From HNR sp040400085 (GTDB taxonomy: Bacteria > Actinomycetota > Actinomycetes > Actinomycetales > Microbacteriaceae): a DNA stretch of 64,000 nt. A program made the position numbers and the translations under genes. Below are positions 51,811-61,026 of this stretch, piece by piece. Position 1 is the first letter of the stretch. Each line of letters opens with the position of its first letter. The notes under the pieces were generated by a model. It had not been told where the DNA came from, did no database searches, and saw nothing but the letters and a program-made list of their open reading frames with translations. The stretch is taken from positions 25,981 to 89,980 of the forward strand of contig JBBAQX010000011.1 of the NCBI GenBank assembly GCA_040400085.1. The letters are read 5' to 3'.

Positions 51811-52694
51811 GACAGGTCCAATCTGCGGCGATTGAGCGCGGTGTTAAGCAGGAGTGTGAATACCGCGATGATGAAGAAGAGCGCTATGCCCATCGCCGAG
51901 GCGTAGCCGGCGCTTTGGTTTTCAAAATAGGTTTGCCCGATCAGGGTCGAGACCGAGTTCGTGGAATAGCCCGGCCCGCCGCCGGTGAGCACCTTGATGA
52001 TGTCGAAGAGCTTGAGCCCACCAATCAGGTTAAGCACGATGCTCGTCGCGAACGCCGGTTGCAGCATGGGCACGGTAATCGCGCGGAATTGCTTCCACCC
52101 CGTGGCTCCATCGAGAGTGGATGCCTCATACAATTCCCCCGGAATCGATTGGAGACCGGCCAGATAGATAATCATCGAGACGCCAACGAATTGCAACGAG
52201 TTGACGGTCACGATAATGGCTATCGCTGATCCGGAGTCGCCGAGCCAGGCGATGCGTTCGCCGCCGAGCGCCACGACAATATCGTTGAAAGCACCGTTGT
52301 TGAAGTTGAACAGCAGGTAGTACATTGTCCCCATGACAACGGGGGAGACGAGGACGGGTAGGTAGATGATCGCGCGTGCCACGTTGCGGCCCCGTAGCGC
52401 TCGGTCGAGTGCTACGGCGAGCGCAAGGCCGAGAATCTGCTGAATCAGCGTGCTCCCGAACCCATAGATAAAGGTGTTGATGAGCGAGGTACGGAATACC
52501 TCATCCGTAAACAACCGCAGGTAGTTATCGAGGCCCACAAAGGAGCGGTCTGCGCTGTATCCGTTCCAGTTGGTGAGCGAGAGGTTTGCGCCGTTGATGA
52601 GCGGGTAGACGGTAAAGATTGCGAATAAAATGATTGCTGGCAGATAGAGCAGATTGATGCGCCAGGATTTTTGTGTGCGTGGTGACGTTGCCAT
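51807..52694 (-). CDS. Carbohydrate ABC permease, MalF-like
   Basis: A 295-residue CUT1 permease. Residues 14-34 form the first membrane helix and the EAA loop is GELYEASTLDGATGWKQFRAITVP near residue 195. It pairs with the next permease, to which it is coupled by a 4-bp overlap. The start is 32 bp downstream of the binding-protein stop. Confidence 0.93.
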   Translation of the reverse strand: MATSPRTQKSWRINLLYLPAIILFAIFTVYPLINGANLSLTNWNGYSADRSFVGLDNYLRLFTDEVFRTSLINTFIYGFGSTLIQQILGLALAVALDRALRGRNVARAIIYLPVLVSPVVMGTMYYLLFNFNNGAFNDIVVALGGERIAWLGDSGSAIAIIVTVNSLQFVGVSMIIYLAGLQSIPGELYEASTLDGATGWKQFRAITVPMLQPAFATSIVLNLIGGLKLFDIIKVLTGGGPGYSTNSVSTLIGQTYFENQSAGYASAMGIALFFIIAVFTLLLNTALNRRRLDLS

Positions 52695-52726
52695 AGTGTG
52701 TCCTCGGGGAGCGCGATTGGCAACGG

Positions 52727-53983
52727 TTACTTGTTTTGTCCGTAGAGGCTGGCGAAGTCTTTTTGTACCTGTGAGACCGCGTCCTTGGGATTTGCCTGGC
52801 CGGAGATGATGGAATCAGTCGTCGATACGACGGTGTTCCACATGCCGTTTGGTAGGTAGACGCGATCAAAGTAGGGGACGAGAGGGTAGTTGTCGGAGGC
52901 GACAAATTCGTCGTAGCTGCTGGTGAGGCCCGCGAGATCGGTGGTTGCTGTGGTCAAGCCCGGGATTCCGGCGGCTGCGGTGGCCAGAGCCGACTCGTTG
53001 GCGGGCTCGGCGAGGAAATCGATGAAATCGAGCGCGGCATCCTTATCTGGTGATGATTTAGCGACGCCGAATGCGGCGAGCCCCTCGCCGCCGATCAGGT
53101 ATTTCGACGAACCGTTGATGGCCGGGACCGGCATGTAGCCGAGCTTCGCGTCAGGGTTGAAGGTGAGCGCGTTGGTCACCAGATTGTTTTGCATGAAGAC
53201 GAAGGCTGTCTTGCCCGTTGCGAGTGCCGTAGCGATATCGTCTGTGGTTGCGGCGGAATAGTCGGCATTGAAGAAGCCGTCCTTTTTCCAATCGGCGATT
53301 TTCTGAAGCACGGTTGTGTACGGTTCGCTTTGGAACGTTCCCTTGCTCATAGAAGCGAGCTCTGTGTCGGTGAAGGCTCCTGGGGCCAGCCAATCGGTGA
53401 GGTTGCCTGCAAACCAATTGTCTTTGCCCGAGCTCGTAATCGGGGTGATGCCTGCGCTCTTCAGCGTCTTGGCTGCGGCCTCAAAATCGCTGATCGTGTC
53501 TATGCTGGTCGGGTCGATGCTATTCGCTTTCAGCACATCGGCGTTATAGAGGATGCCCGACACGTCGGTGTCGACGGGGAGCGCAAAAAACTCGCCCTTT
53601 TCGTTTTTCATTGCGGTATCGAGGGCTGGGTTCATGTCTTTCGCCCAGGATCGGTTATTGAGCGGCTCGAGGAACTCGCTATAGCGAAGCAAGGACCAGC
53701 CGTGAGTGCCCCACATATCGGGCATATCGTTAGCGGCCAGCCGCACTTTCATATCTGCTTCGTAGGTCTGGGTAGCAGGAATGACATCGATGCTCACACC
53801 CTTATGCGTTTCTTCGTAACTTTTCGCGAGCGACACAAGTTTTTCTTGAATCGCGTCGCTCGCTAGCCGACCGGTTTGAAATTCAAGTTTGATGCTGCCC
53901 TCATCTGATCCCCCTGTGCTGCAACCTGTCAGGAAGAGTGGGATGGATGTTAGTGCGGCGATGATTGTGAGTCGAGACTTCAT
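52727..53983 (-). CDS. Carbohydrate-binding lipoprotein
   Basis: A 418-residue extracellular binding protein of the family-1 sugar type. The signal peptide MKSRLTIIAALTSIPLFLTGC has lipobox LTGC at Cys21. It shows the usual binding-protein features, including YEADMKVRLAANDMPDMWGTHGWSLL. The ligand is probably a di- or oligosaccharide or a sugar alcohol; it cannot be read from sequence. First gene of the operon. Confidence 0.93.
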   Translation of the reverse strand: MKSRLTIIAALTSIPLFLTGCSTGGSDEGSIKLEFQTGRLASDAIQEKLVSLAKSYEETHKGVSIDVIPATQTYEADMKVRLAANDMPDMWGTHGWSLLRYSEFLEPLNNRSWAKDMNPALDTAMKNEKGEFFALPVDTDVSGILYNADVLKANSIDPTSIDTISDFEAAAKTLKSAGITPITSSGKDNWFAGNLTDWLAPGAFTDTELASMSKGTFQSEPYTTVLQKIADWKKDGFFNADYSAATTDDIATALATGKTAFVFMQNNLVTNALTFNPDAKLGYMPVPAINGSSKYLIGGEGLAAFGVAKSSPDKDAALDFIDFLAEPANESALATAAAGIPGLTTATTDLAGLTSSYDEFVASDNYPLVPYFDRVYLPNGMWNTVVSTTDSIISGQANPKDAVSQVQKDFASLYGQNK

Positions 53984-54053
53984 TGTCGATCCTTATTACT
54001 GGTTCGCACGAAGCTCGTGTGTTAGCTTCGGCTATTGACTGTGATCAAAACAA

Positions 54054-54148
54054 AATCTATACGAGTAGATAAAATTTTGCAAGTAATGAAAATTATCTAT
54101 TTTTCCGGTCAATATTACGAATTATGATCCAGTTGACTCGTGTAGATT
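54054..54148. promoter_or_regulatory. Pair of LacI-type operator-like sites between divergent genes
   Basis: AATCTATACGAGT (54054-54066) and its inverted copy ACTCGTGTAGATT (54136-54148) are separated by about 82 bp. The first lies in the pseudo-palindrome ATCTA-NN-CG-NN-TAGAT (54055-54070) with a central CG, as in LacI-family operators. It overlaps a -10-like TATAGA for the ABC genes; the second lies between TTGACT (54133-54138) and TTAGAT (54155-54160), a possible promoter for the oxidoreductase. Confidence 0.45.
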
Positions 54149-54264
54149 CATCTGTTAGATTCTTCCTACTCCCTGGCCAATCAACGCGATAAACGCGCCA
54201 CGAGGATCCCATCACCAGGCCGTGCCCGCCACGTGCCCAGCCCACCACAACAGAAGGAATAGTT

Positions 54265-55473
54265 ATGACCTTTAAACTTGGAATCGTTGGAGCCGGTCAA
54301 TTCGCCGGTCAATTCGCCACGCTCTTCCAGCGCCATCCCGGAGTCGAATCGGTGACGGTCACAGACCTGATTCCGGAGCGGGCGACAGAATTAAGCCGGA
54401 GAATTGGGCTGTCTGGGACAGTGGACAGCTTCGAGAGGATGCTCGAATCAGATGTAGATGCGGTCGCGATCTTTACGCAACGCTGGACACACGGGTCTCT
54501 CGTCGTCCAAGCCCTACGCGCGGGAAAACACGTTTACTCGGCAGTGCCGATGGCCATCTCCGAGGAAGAAATTCGAGCGATAATCACCGCAGTCCGCGAA
54601 ACAGGTCTTGTCTACATGATGGGAGAAACCAGCTACTACAACCCGGCGACAGTGTTCGCGAGGGACCAGTCCGCCTCGGGTACTTTCGGCCGCCTTTTTT
54701 ACGCCGAAGGAGACTACGTCCACGATATGGACCTGGGTTTCTACGCGGCATATCAATATAGCGGGGGAGAAAACTGGAAGCAAACGGCGAGCTACCCGCC
54801 GATGCTCTATCCGACTCACTCCATCGGGGGAGTGCTGGGCGCGTGGAACACGCACGCTGTGAGCGTGAGTTGCACGGGAATACGGGATGACCGAGGCGAC
54901 GGCGTCTTTGACCGCAGCGTCAGCCAGTTTCAGAACGACTTCTCCAACGCATCCGCCCTCTTTGAAATGGCTGACGGCGGTTCGATGCGTATCAACGAAT
55001 TCCGGCGGGTGGGATATCCCTCGCATATCAGAGAATCCCGGTTTAGGTTCTTCGGTACTGAGGGCAGCTTTGAGCAGCTTGCTACTGTTGCTTTTCTCCA
55101 GAACAAAGAGGGCGTTGAAGACGTCAGCACACTTTTGAACACCGAATCGACGCTCTCCGCCGATGACGCTACGCTGCAGCATGTCGCGCCAGAGCTTCGC
55201 GACGCATTCGTATCTGGACTCGCCCCCGTACACGACGCCGACCGTCTTCCGGCCGAGTTCGACGGTCTACACAATGGGCATGAAGGAAGCCATCACTTTC
55301 TCGTGGACGACTTCGTGACCGCGGTCAACCAGGGAACGCTCCCTCCGGTAAACGCATGGGTTGCGGCGCGATTTACCCTTCCGGGAATTATCGCCCATGA
55401 ATCCGCCCAACGAGGCGGCGAGCGGCTACCGATTCCAGATTTCGGAGATGCGCCTGTCTCTCTGACCGAATGA
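54265..55473 (+). CDS. Gfo/Idh/MocA-family oxidoreductase
   Basis: A 402-residue NAD(P)-dependent oxidoreductase-like protein. The Rossmann motif GIVGAGQFAGQFA is at the start. The second domain is the large beta sheet of the family. The usual catalytic EKP is replaced: GKHVYSAVPMAISEEE has no lysine at that position. The conserved histidine region YPTHSIGGVLGAW is present. It probably converts a sugar or inositol-like ligand brought in by the divergent ABC transporter. It follows an RBS-like AAGGAAT. Confidence 0.85.
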   Translation: MTFKLGIVGAGQFAGQFATLFQRHPGVESVTVTDLIPERATELSRRIGLSGTVDSFERMLESDVDAVAIFTQRWTHGSLVVQALRAGKHVYSAVPMAISEEEIRAIITAVRETGLVYMMGETSYYNPATVFARDQSASGTFGRLFYAEGDYVHDMDLGFYAAYQYSGGENWKQTASYPPMLYPTHSIGGVLGAWNTHAVSVSCTGIRDDRGDGVFDRSVSQFQNDFSNASALFEMADGGSMRINEFRRVGYPSHIRESRFRFFGTEGSFEQLATVAFLQNKEGVEDVSTLLNTESTLSADDATLQHVAPELRDAFVSGLAPVHDADRLPAEFDGLHNGHEGSHHFLVDDFVTAVNQGTLPPVNAWVAARFTLPGIIAHESAQRGGERLPIPDFGDAPVSLTE

Positions 55474-55578
55474 TCGTTTCCGTACCGTCTCACCTGTAGC
55501 ATTCATGTGAGACGGATAGTCCGTCATGCCGGGCAGCCCCGCTGACCCGGCACTCACCGTGAGATTCTGGAAGGCGCT

Positions 55579-56601
55579 ATGGACTCGGCTGCATCACCGT
55601 CACAAAAACGTGTCACCCGTCAAGACGTGGCGCGATACGCACAGGTGAGTACAGCCGTTGTGAGTTACGCGTTGAACGGCGGTCCGAAACCAATCGCAGC
55701 GGCAACGCGCGAACGTGTGCTTGAGGCGGTTCGGGTACTCGGCTATCGTCCCAACGCCGCCGCCCGCACGTTGCGGCGTGGGCTCTCGGACATGATTGGT
55801 CTGATCGTGCCGGATATCCGTAATCCGTATTACGCGGAATTGTGCCACGCCGTCGAAGTGGCCGCTGCGAAGCACGGCTTAGTCCTGCTCATTATCAATA
55901 CGCTCGACGAATCTCGTGACCTGTCCAGGAACATCATGGGCCTGTCATCTCGCCAAGTAGACGGTGTGATTATCGCGTCGGAGCTCAGTCCGGACGATGC
56001 CGTGCTCGTTCGATCTCAGGGCATCCCCGCCGTCCTGATGAACCAATTCGTAAATGTTTCCCAGCTGCCATCGTTTGGTGTTGACTATCGATTAGGGGCC
56101 AGGGATGCCGTGAATCACCTCATCGGACACGGTCACCGTTCGATTGCCTTCCTCGGTGGCGATTCGCCCACAGACGGTCGCGAGCTGGGATGGGCGGATG
56201 CGCTCGCCGAGGCTGGGCTGCCACGGGGCCCGGAGATCCACGAGCCGTGGACGAGGGAGGGCGGGTTTGTCGCGGGGCAGCGTCTCGCATCGGTCGCGAG
56301 CGCGGTTACCGCCGCATTTGTGAGTTCAGACCAGCAAGCTGTGAGCGTTCTGGCTGCTTTGCGAACGGCGGGGGTTCGGGTCCCCGAGGATATGGCGATT
56401 GTCTCCTTCGACGGGTCGCTCGAAGGGGAGTATTGCGCACCGCCGCTTACCTCTATGAGGCAGCCGATAGACGAGATCGCGGTGGATGCGGTGGAGAGGC
56501 TACTAGCCGGAACCTCCGATGAGTCTTATATGCTTCGTCCAACGCGCTTAGTGATTCGGCGCTCGTGCGGCTGCGAAAACGCGAACGTATCGAGCGCCTA
56601 A
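55579..56601 (+). CDS. LacI-family transcription regulator
   Basis: A 340-residue repressor. The N-terminal helix-turn-helix is VTRQDVARYAQVSTAVVSYALNGG, with the hinge and a periplasmic-binding-like effector domain following (LIGLIVPDIRNPYYAEL). Near the end it has LVIRRSCGC. It is the local regulator of the ABC and oxidoreductase genes, and its candidate operators are at 54054-54148. The effector is likely the transported sugar or its phosphate. Confidence 0.93.
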   Translation: MDSAASPSQKRVTRQDVARYAQVSTAVVSYALNGGPKPIAAATRERVLEAVRVLGYRPNAAARTLRRGLSDMIGLIVPDIRNPYYAELCHAVEVAAAKHGLVLLIINTLDESRDLSRNIMGLSSRQVDGVIIASELSPDDAVLVRSQGIPAVLMNQFVNVSQLPSFGVDYRLGARDAVNHLIGHGHRSIAFLGGDSPTDGRELGWADALAEAGLPRGPEIHEPWTREGGFVAGQRLASVASAVTAAFVSSDQQAVSVLAALRTAGVRVPEDMAIVSFDGSLEGEYCAPPLTSMRQPIDEIAVDAVERLLAGTSDESYMLRPTRLVIRRSCGCENANVSSA

Positions 56602-56646
56602 ACCGGCCGGGACCTTCCTCAGACTCGCGTCGAGTACGATAGCACT

Positions 56647-57000
56647 GTGAATGAAACCTTACCCCCATGCCCCAAGTGCAATAGCGAGTACACCTACGAG
56701 ATGGGTGCGCTTCTCGTTTGCCCCGAATGCGCACACGAGTGGGCGCCTGTTGAAAACCCCGAAAATGAGGAATCCGCAGAGCGTGTGATCAAGGACGCCG
56801 TCGGTAACATACTCGCCGATGGTGACACCGTTTCAGTCGTTAAAGACCTCAAAATCAAGGGCAGCTCAACCGTGGTGAAGGTCGGAACAAAGGTACGAAA
56901 CATCAGATTGGTTGACGGGGTCGGTGACCACGACATTGACTGCAAGATTGATGGGGTCGGACCGATGCAGCTCAAGTCGAGCGTGGTCAAAAAAGTTTAG
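56647..57000 (+). CDS. phnA: PhnA (YjdM)-type zinc ribbon protein
   Basis: A 117-residue protein. The N-terminal zinc ribbon has two CxxC pairs (CPKCNSEYTYEMGALLVCPEC). The C-terminal domain, including GDTVSVVKDLKIKGSSTVVKVGTKV, matches PhnA/YjdM. The name comes from the phosphonate operon but it is not required for phosphonate cleavage; its function is unknown. GTG start. Convergent with the acidic protein gene across a 278-bp gap. Confidence 0.9.
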   Translation: MNETLPPCPKCNSEYTYEMGALLVCPECAHEWAPVENPENEESAERVIKDAVGNILADGDTVSVVKDLKIKGSSTVVKVGTKVRNIRLVDGVGDHDIDCKIDGVGPMQLKSSVVKKV

Positions 57001-57046
57001 GACAAGAATTCTTTCGATTGAGGCAAAACAACTCGAAGAGCCATTT

Positions 57047-57093
57047 AGCGCCCGAAATTTCGAGCTATATGTTTAAGCTGAAGCGCCCGAAAT
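57047..57093 (+). repeat. 12-bp direct repeat AGCGCCCGAAAT
   Basis: Two exact copies at 57047-57058 and 57082-57093, 35 bp apart, in the region after phnA. The first is followed by TTCG so that CGAAATTTCG forms a small palindrome. Confidence 0.5.
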
Positions 57094-57180
57094 CAACGAA
57101 TCAAACAGGGCCCGCCACGTGATCATGTTTTTTGCGCCAAGCTATGACACCTTTGTTTGTAAGGCCTATAGCCTATTAAT

Positions 57181-57254
57181 AGACAGTTTCAGCCGCACTG
57201 ATGCGAGGATCACTCCCCCCGGTTGATTGCTTTCCGGTGCGACTGAAACTGTCT
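57181..57254. terminator. 18-bp inverted repeat between convergent phnA and acidic-protein genes
   Basis: AGACAGTTTCAGCCGCAC (57181-57198) pairs with 57237-57254, 17 of 18 bases. It separates the convergent genes; T tracts are weak on both strands, so it may stabilise ends more than terminate. Confidence 0.5.
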
Positions 57255-57278
57255 CTAAGAATTCGTGGTTCAGAATAT

Positions 57279-57656
57279 CTACTCGGCCATCCTGGACACG
57301 GAAGTAGACACATCTTCGCTGAACTCGTCCAACACGTGACGCCCATCGGTTATCGTCGTTTCTTCGAGCCACTTCTCTCCTGGCCGAAGATCGGAATCAG
57401 TTTCAAGCGGTTCCGGGGCGTCAAGGACCCTGTCGGGGGAGTCCTCGGAGGCATCCTCCATCTCGTCGCCATAGTCATCCTGGATGAGGCTATCGAGAAC
57501 TTCGAAACCATCCCTGTGCTCAGAAACAATTCCCAGTTGAGACGGGTCAATAATCTCCTGGCCGAGGTTGTCCTGCAGCTCTTCTGCCCGGCCGTACTCT
57601 AACGCCGATTCCAGATCAAAATCGTAATCACATTCCGAGCTGTTTTCGTTAATCAT
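57279..57656 (-). CDS. Acidic protein of unknown function
   Basis: A 125-residue protein very rich in Asp and Glu (DYDFDLESALEYGRAEEL, DDYGDEMEDASEDSPD), predicted soluble and partly disordered. I start at ATG 57656 after AGGAG; a frame from 57725 adds 23 residues of non-coding look. No domain recognised. It lies between phnA and kdpE. Confidence 0.6.
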   Translation of the reverse strand: MINENSSECDYDFDLESALEYGRAEELQDNLGQEIIDPSQLGIVSEHRDGFEVLDSLIQDDYGDEMEDASEDSPDRVLDAPEPLETDSDLRPGEKWLEETTITDGRHVLDEFSEDVSTSVSRMAE

Positions 57657-57772
57657 TGCCCGTCTCCTATCTGCTATCGGTATTGTTCCGTTGACTCCAA
57701 TGTAGACCCGTGGCGGCCCGAACAACAGGGGAAGATCCTGAGACTTACAAACCTTCTAAGAATATGGAGCAG

Positions 57773-58462
57773 TTAAGATTCGGGAACGAAACGGTAGCCC
57801 ATCCCCGGTTCCGTCAGAAGATAACGCGGATGCGAAGGATCGGCCTCTACCTTCTTGCGCAGCTGGGCGAGATACAGGCGCAGATATCCGCTGTCGCTGG
57901 TTCGTATCGGCCCCCACACCGCCGTGAGCAGCGCCTCCCGAGTCACGAGCTTGCCAGGATGCCTCAGCAACTGATCGAATATCAACCACTCGGTTGGGGT
58001 CAGGCGAATCGTCTCTTGCGTACCCCCGGTGTTTCGAACGACCTGTTTGGCAGCGAGGTCAACGGTAACCTCTCCAAATGAGATGACGGGCTCTTCGTCA
58101 TTTACGGCCTGCCTCCGGGTCAGGGCCCGAATGCGGGCGAGCAGTTCATCGATAGAGAATGGCTTGGTGACATAGTCGTCAGCCCCGGCATCGAGCGCGT
58201 CGACCTTATCGGCGGCTCCCGTTCGTCCCGACACTACGAGAATAGGAATCTTCGACCAGCCACGAATACCAGCGATCACGTCCATTCCATCGAGGCCGGG
58301 CATCCCCAAATCGAGCATCAGTAGGTCGGGGTGATGCTCGATGGTTTGGGTAAGAGCCTCCGCACCATCCTTCGCTGTGACGACGGTATACCCCTTAGCC
58401 CCAAGAGTGATCCGAAGCGCGCGGAGAATTTGTGGATCGTCGTCCGCGATTAGGATCTTCAT
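57773..58462 (-). CDS. kdpE: Response regulator KdpE
   Basis: A 229-residue OmpR-family regulator. The receiver holds phosphorylatable aspartate near residue 52 in LLMLDLGMPGLDG. The winged helix includes ELLARIRALTRR and the later DNA-binding region AVWGPIRTSDSGYLRLYLAQLRKKVE. It overlaps kdpD by 4 bp. It turns on kdpABC when KdpD senses low potassium or high osmolarity. Confidence 0.95.
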   Translation of the reverse strand: MKILIADDDPQILRALRITLGAKGYTVVTAKDGAEALTQTIEHHPDLLMLDLGMPGLDGMDVIAGIRGWSKIPILVVSGRTGAADKVDALDAGADDYVTKPFSIDELLARIRALTRRQAVNDEEPVISFGEVTVDLAAKQVVRNTGGTQETIRLTPTEWLIFDQLLRHPGKLVTREALLTAVWGPIRTSDSGYLRLYLAQLRKKVEADPSHPRYLLTEPGMGYRFVPES

Positions 58463-61023
58463 CTGGTCTCCTCCGACGGTGTTTGGCTGTGTTCACACGG
58501 GGCACGGTCTCGATTGGCGGATGCCACGGGTAACGAAATCACCATAGTAAGACCTCCACCCGGGGTATCGTCCGCCTCCAATGTACCTCCCATTCCTTCG
58601 ACGAAGCCCTTCGACAGGGCAAGACCCAACCCGAGGCCCGTCGTATTGTCCGTATCGCCGAGTCTCTGGAACGGGACGAAAATATCGTCTCGTCGTTCTT
58701 CTGCCACGCCAGGTCCTTGATCGATCACCCGAATCTCGACATGGTCGCGGAAACAACTCGCCGTTACCAAGACCCTTTCGGTGGGGGGTGAATAACGCAC
58801 CGCGTTGGACAGCAAGTTAACGATAACCCTTTGCAGGAGCCCGGCATCCGCGAGAATCTGTTGGAAATTTGGCGACAAATCAAGCTCCACATCCGACGGG
58901 CCGAGGCCTAGCTCGTCCAACGCGGGGAGCACCACCTCCTCTACATCGAGCTCTGTCATTGACACCGCGAGCACCCCGGCCTGGACCCTGCTCACATCGA
59001 GCAAATCGGTGACGAGCGCCGAGAGCGACTCGAGGCTTTCCTCCGCCGTCGCAAGAAGCTCGTTGCGGTCGGCATCTGACCACACGATGTCCTCGCTGCG
59101 AAGCCCGCTGATGGCGGCTGTTGCTGCTGTCAGCGGGCGTCTGAGGTCGTGGCCAACCGCTGCGAGCAGGGCGCTGCGCATCTTATCGGTCTCGGTCAGC
59201 GAACCGACCGACTCGGCCGTTTCGGCCAGGGCACTGTGTTCAAGCGCCGCCTCTATCTGGGCTGTTATGACGGCGAGGAGTCTACGTTCTGAAGCCGCTA
59301 GGTCGGGACCACAGAGTTCCAGGCGTGCTGATGATGGTGAGCTGCCCTCTGCATTTTTCGCCGGTATTTTTACGGAGATGATATTGATCCGGTCGAGGGA
59401 CGTAAGGTCACCCTCCTGATACAGGGTCACCCCGTTGGCCACGAGCCGGACTCCGTCAAGGGAGAACGCCTCAAGGATTCTGGCTATCAAGGCCTGCAGT
59501 GCATCTTGGCCGCGCAGTACGCTGCCTGCGACCGTCGCCAGAAGTTCTGATTCGGCGGCGGCGCGCCGGGCAATTCGCGTGCGCCGTGCCGCCTGGTCAA
59601 CGACATAACTTACGAGCACAGCGTTGACGATATAGAGGAAGAGGGCGAGCAGGTGGAGGGGCCTGGCAACGGTTATGGTGTTGAGGGGGTCGATAAAGAA
59701 AAAATCTAGGGTCAGGCCCGAGAGTAGAGCGGCAAGGAGCGCCGGCCAAATACCACCGATCAGGGCCACCACCACCACAAGTAGCTGATAAGCGAGAACA
59801 TCGCTGGTAATTGACTCGCCAGATCGATATGACACTAACACCCAGGTCAAAAGTGGGCCCGCGACTATCGCAAGCGCAAATCCCGCTATCCGCCTGCGCC
59901 AGGTGAGTGACCCTACAAGTTTGGGAAGGATCACATGCCCGCCGGCAGCGGAGTGATTCACAATGTGAACATCGATATCGCCCGAGGTCCGGGTGACCGT
60001 CGAGCCAATGCCAGGGCCGCTGAGCGCAGCCTTCAGTCGGCTCCTACGGCTCACCCCGATGACCAGCTGCGTTGCGTTGGAAGCTTTAGCGAATTCCACA
60101 AGCGCCTCGGGGATATCATCTCCCACGACCTGATGGTAGCTGCCACCCAATTTTTCCACCAACGCGCGCTGACTCGCGAGAGCTCCGGGATGCGCTGCCC
60201 TCAGCCCGTCTTGGCTGGCAACGTGCAGCGCGATCAATTCGCCCCCTGCGGAGCGTGCAGCTATTCGTGCGCCCCTGCGCAGCAACGTCTCACCCTCGGG
60301 GCCACCGGTGAGGGCCACGACGACACGCTCGCGAGCCTCCCACTTATTGTTGATGCCGTGCTTCATTCGGTAGACTTTGAGGGCGTTATCTACCTCGTCG
60401 GCCAGCCACAGCAGGGCGAGTTCGCGCAGTGCGGTTAGGTTCCCGAGTCGGAAAAAATTCGACAGAGCAGCATCGATTCGGGATGCCGGATAAACGTTCC
60501 CCTCCGAGAGCCTGTCGCGCAAAGATTGCGGAGCCAGGTCGACGACCTCGATCTGATCTGCGGCGCGTAAGAACGAGTCGGGGACGGTCTCGCGCTGGGG
60601 AACTCCGGTGATCTCTTCCACAACATCATTCAGCGATTCAATGTGCTGGATATTCACGGTCGACATGACGTTGATGCCCGCATCGAGTAGCCGCTCGATG
60701 TCTTGCCAGCGTTTCTCGTTCTCAGATCCTGGCGCGTTTGTGTGGGCGAGCTCGTCAACCAGGGCGATGTCGGGAAACCTGGCGATTACAGCATCCAGGT
60801 CCATCTCGGTGAGAATAACCCCGCGGTGCTCCACCTCCAATCGGGGGAGCACCGTGAGTCCCTCTGTCATGTGGGCCGTAGCCGCGCGCCCGTGTGTCTC
60901 AACGAGCGCTACGACCACGTCCTTACCTTCGTGTTGTAGGCGGCGTCCCTCTTCAAGCATGGTGTAGGTTTTGCCTACGCCAGGTGCTGCACCCAGGAAA
61001 ACTCGAAGCCGCCCACGAATCAT
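58459..61023 (-). CDS. kdpD: Potassium sensor kinase KdpD
   Basis: An 854-residue sensor kinase of usual length. The N-terminal KdpD domain has a Walker A-like GAAPGVGKTYTM and VDELAHTN. A USP-like domain follows, then four membrane helices (about 385-480). The GAF-like region leads to HisKA with the phosphoacceptor in VGHDLRRPLTAATAA and ATPase boxes LLSNAVRYSPP, DQGPGVAEER and GLGLGLALSKG. It regulates kdpABC together with KdpE, to which it is coupled. Confidence 0.95.
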   Translation of the reverse strand: MIRGRLRVFLGAAPGVGKTYTMLEEGRRLQHEGKDVVVALVETHGRAATAHMTEGLTVLPRLEVEHRGVILTEMDLDAVIARFPDIALVDELAHTNAPGSENEKRWQDIERLLDAGINVMSTVNIQHIESLNDVVEEITGVPQRETVPDSFLRAADQIEVVDLAPQSLRDRLSEGNVYPASRIDAALSNFFRLGNLTALRELALLWLADEVDNALKVYRMKHGINNKWEARERVVVALTGGPEGETLLRRGARIAARSAGGELIALHVASQDGLRAAHPGALASQRALVEKLGGSYHQVVGDDIPEALVEFAKASNATQLVIGVSRRSRLKAALSGPGIGSTVTRTSGDIDVHIVNHSAAGGHVILPKLVGSLTWRRRIAGFALAIVAGPLLTWVLVSYRSGESITSDVLAYQLLVVVVALIGGIWPALLAALLSGLTLDFFFIDPLNTITVARPLHLLALFLYIVNAVLVSYVVDQAARRTRIARRAAAESELLATVAGSVLRGQDALQALIARILEAFSLDGVRLVANGVTLYQEGDLTSLDRINIISVKIPAKNAEGSSPSSARLELCGPDLAASERRLLAVITAQIEAALEHSALAETAESVGSLTETDKMRSALLAAVGHDLRRPLTAATAAISGLRSEDIVWSDADRNELLATAEESLESLSALVTDLLDVSRVQAGVLAVSMTELDVEEVVLPALDELGLGPSDVELDLSPNFQQILADAGLLQRVIVNLLSNAVRYSPPTERVLVTASCFRDHVEIRVIDQGPGVAEERRDDIFVPFQRLGDTDNTTGLGLGLALSKGFVEGMGGTLEADDTPGGGLTMVISLPVASANRDRAPCEHSQTPSEETR

Positions 61024-61026
61024 GCT

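Noticed and set aside
57166..57372. 68-codon minus-strand frame crossing the inverted repeat at 57181
   Set aside because: Overlaps the repeat and the end of the acidic gene, and lacks a coding look.
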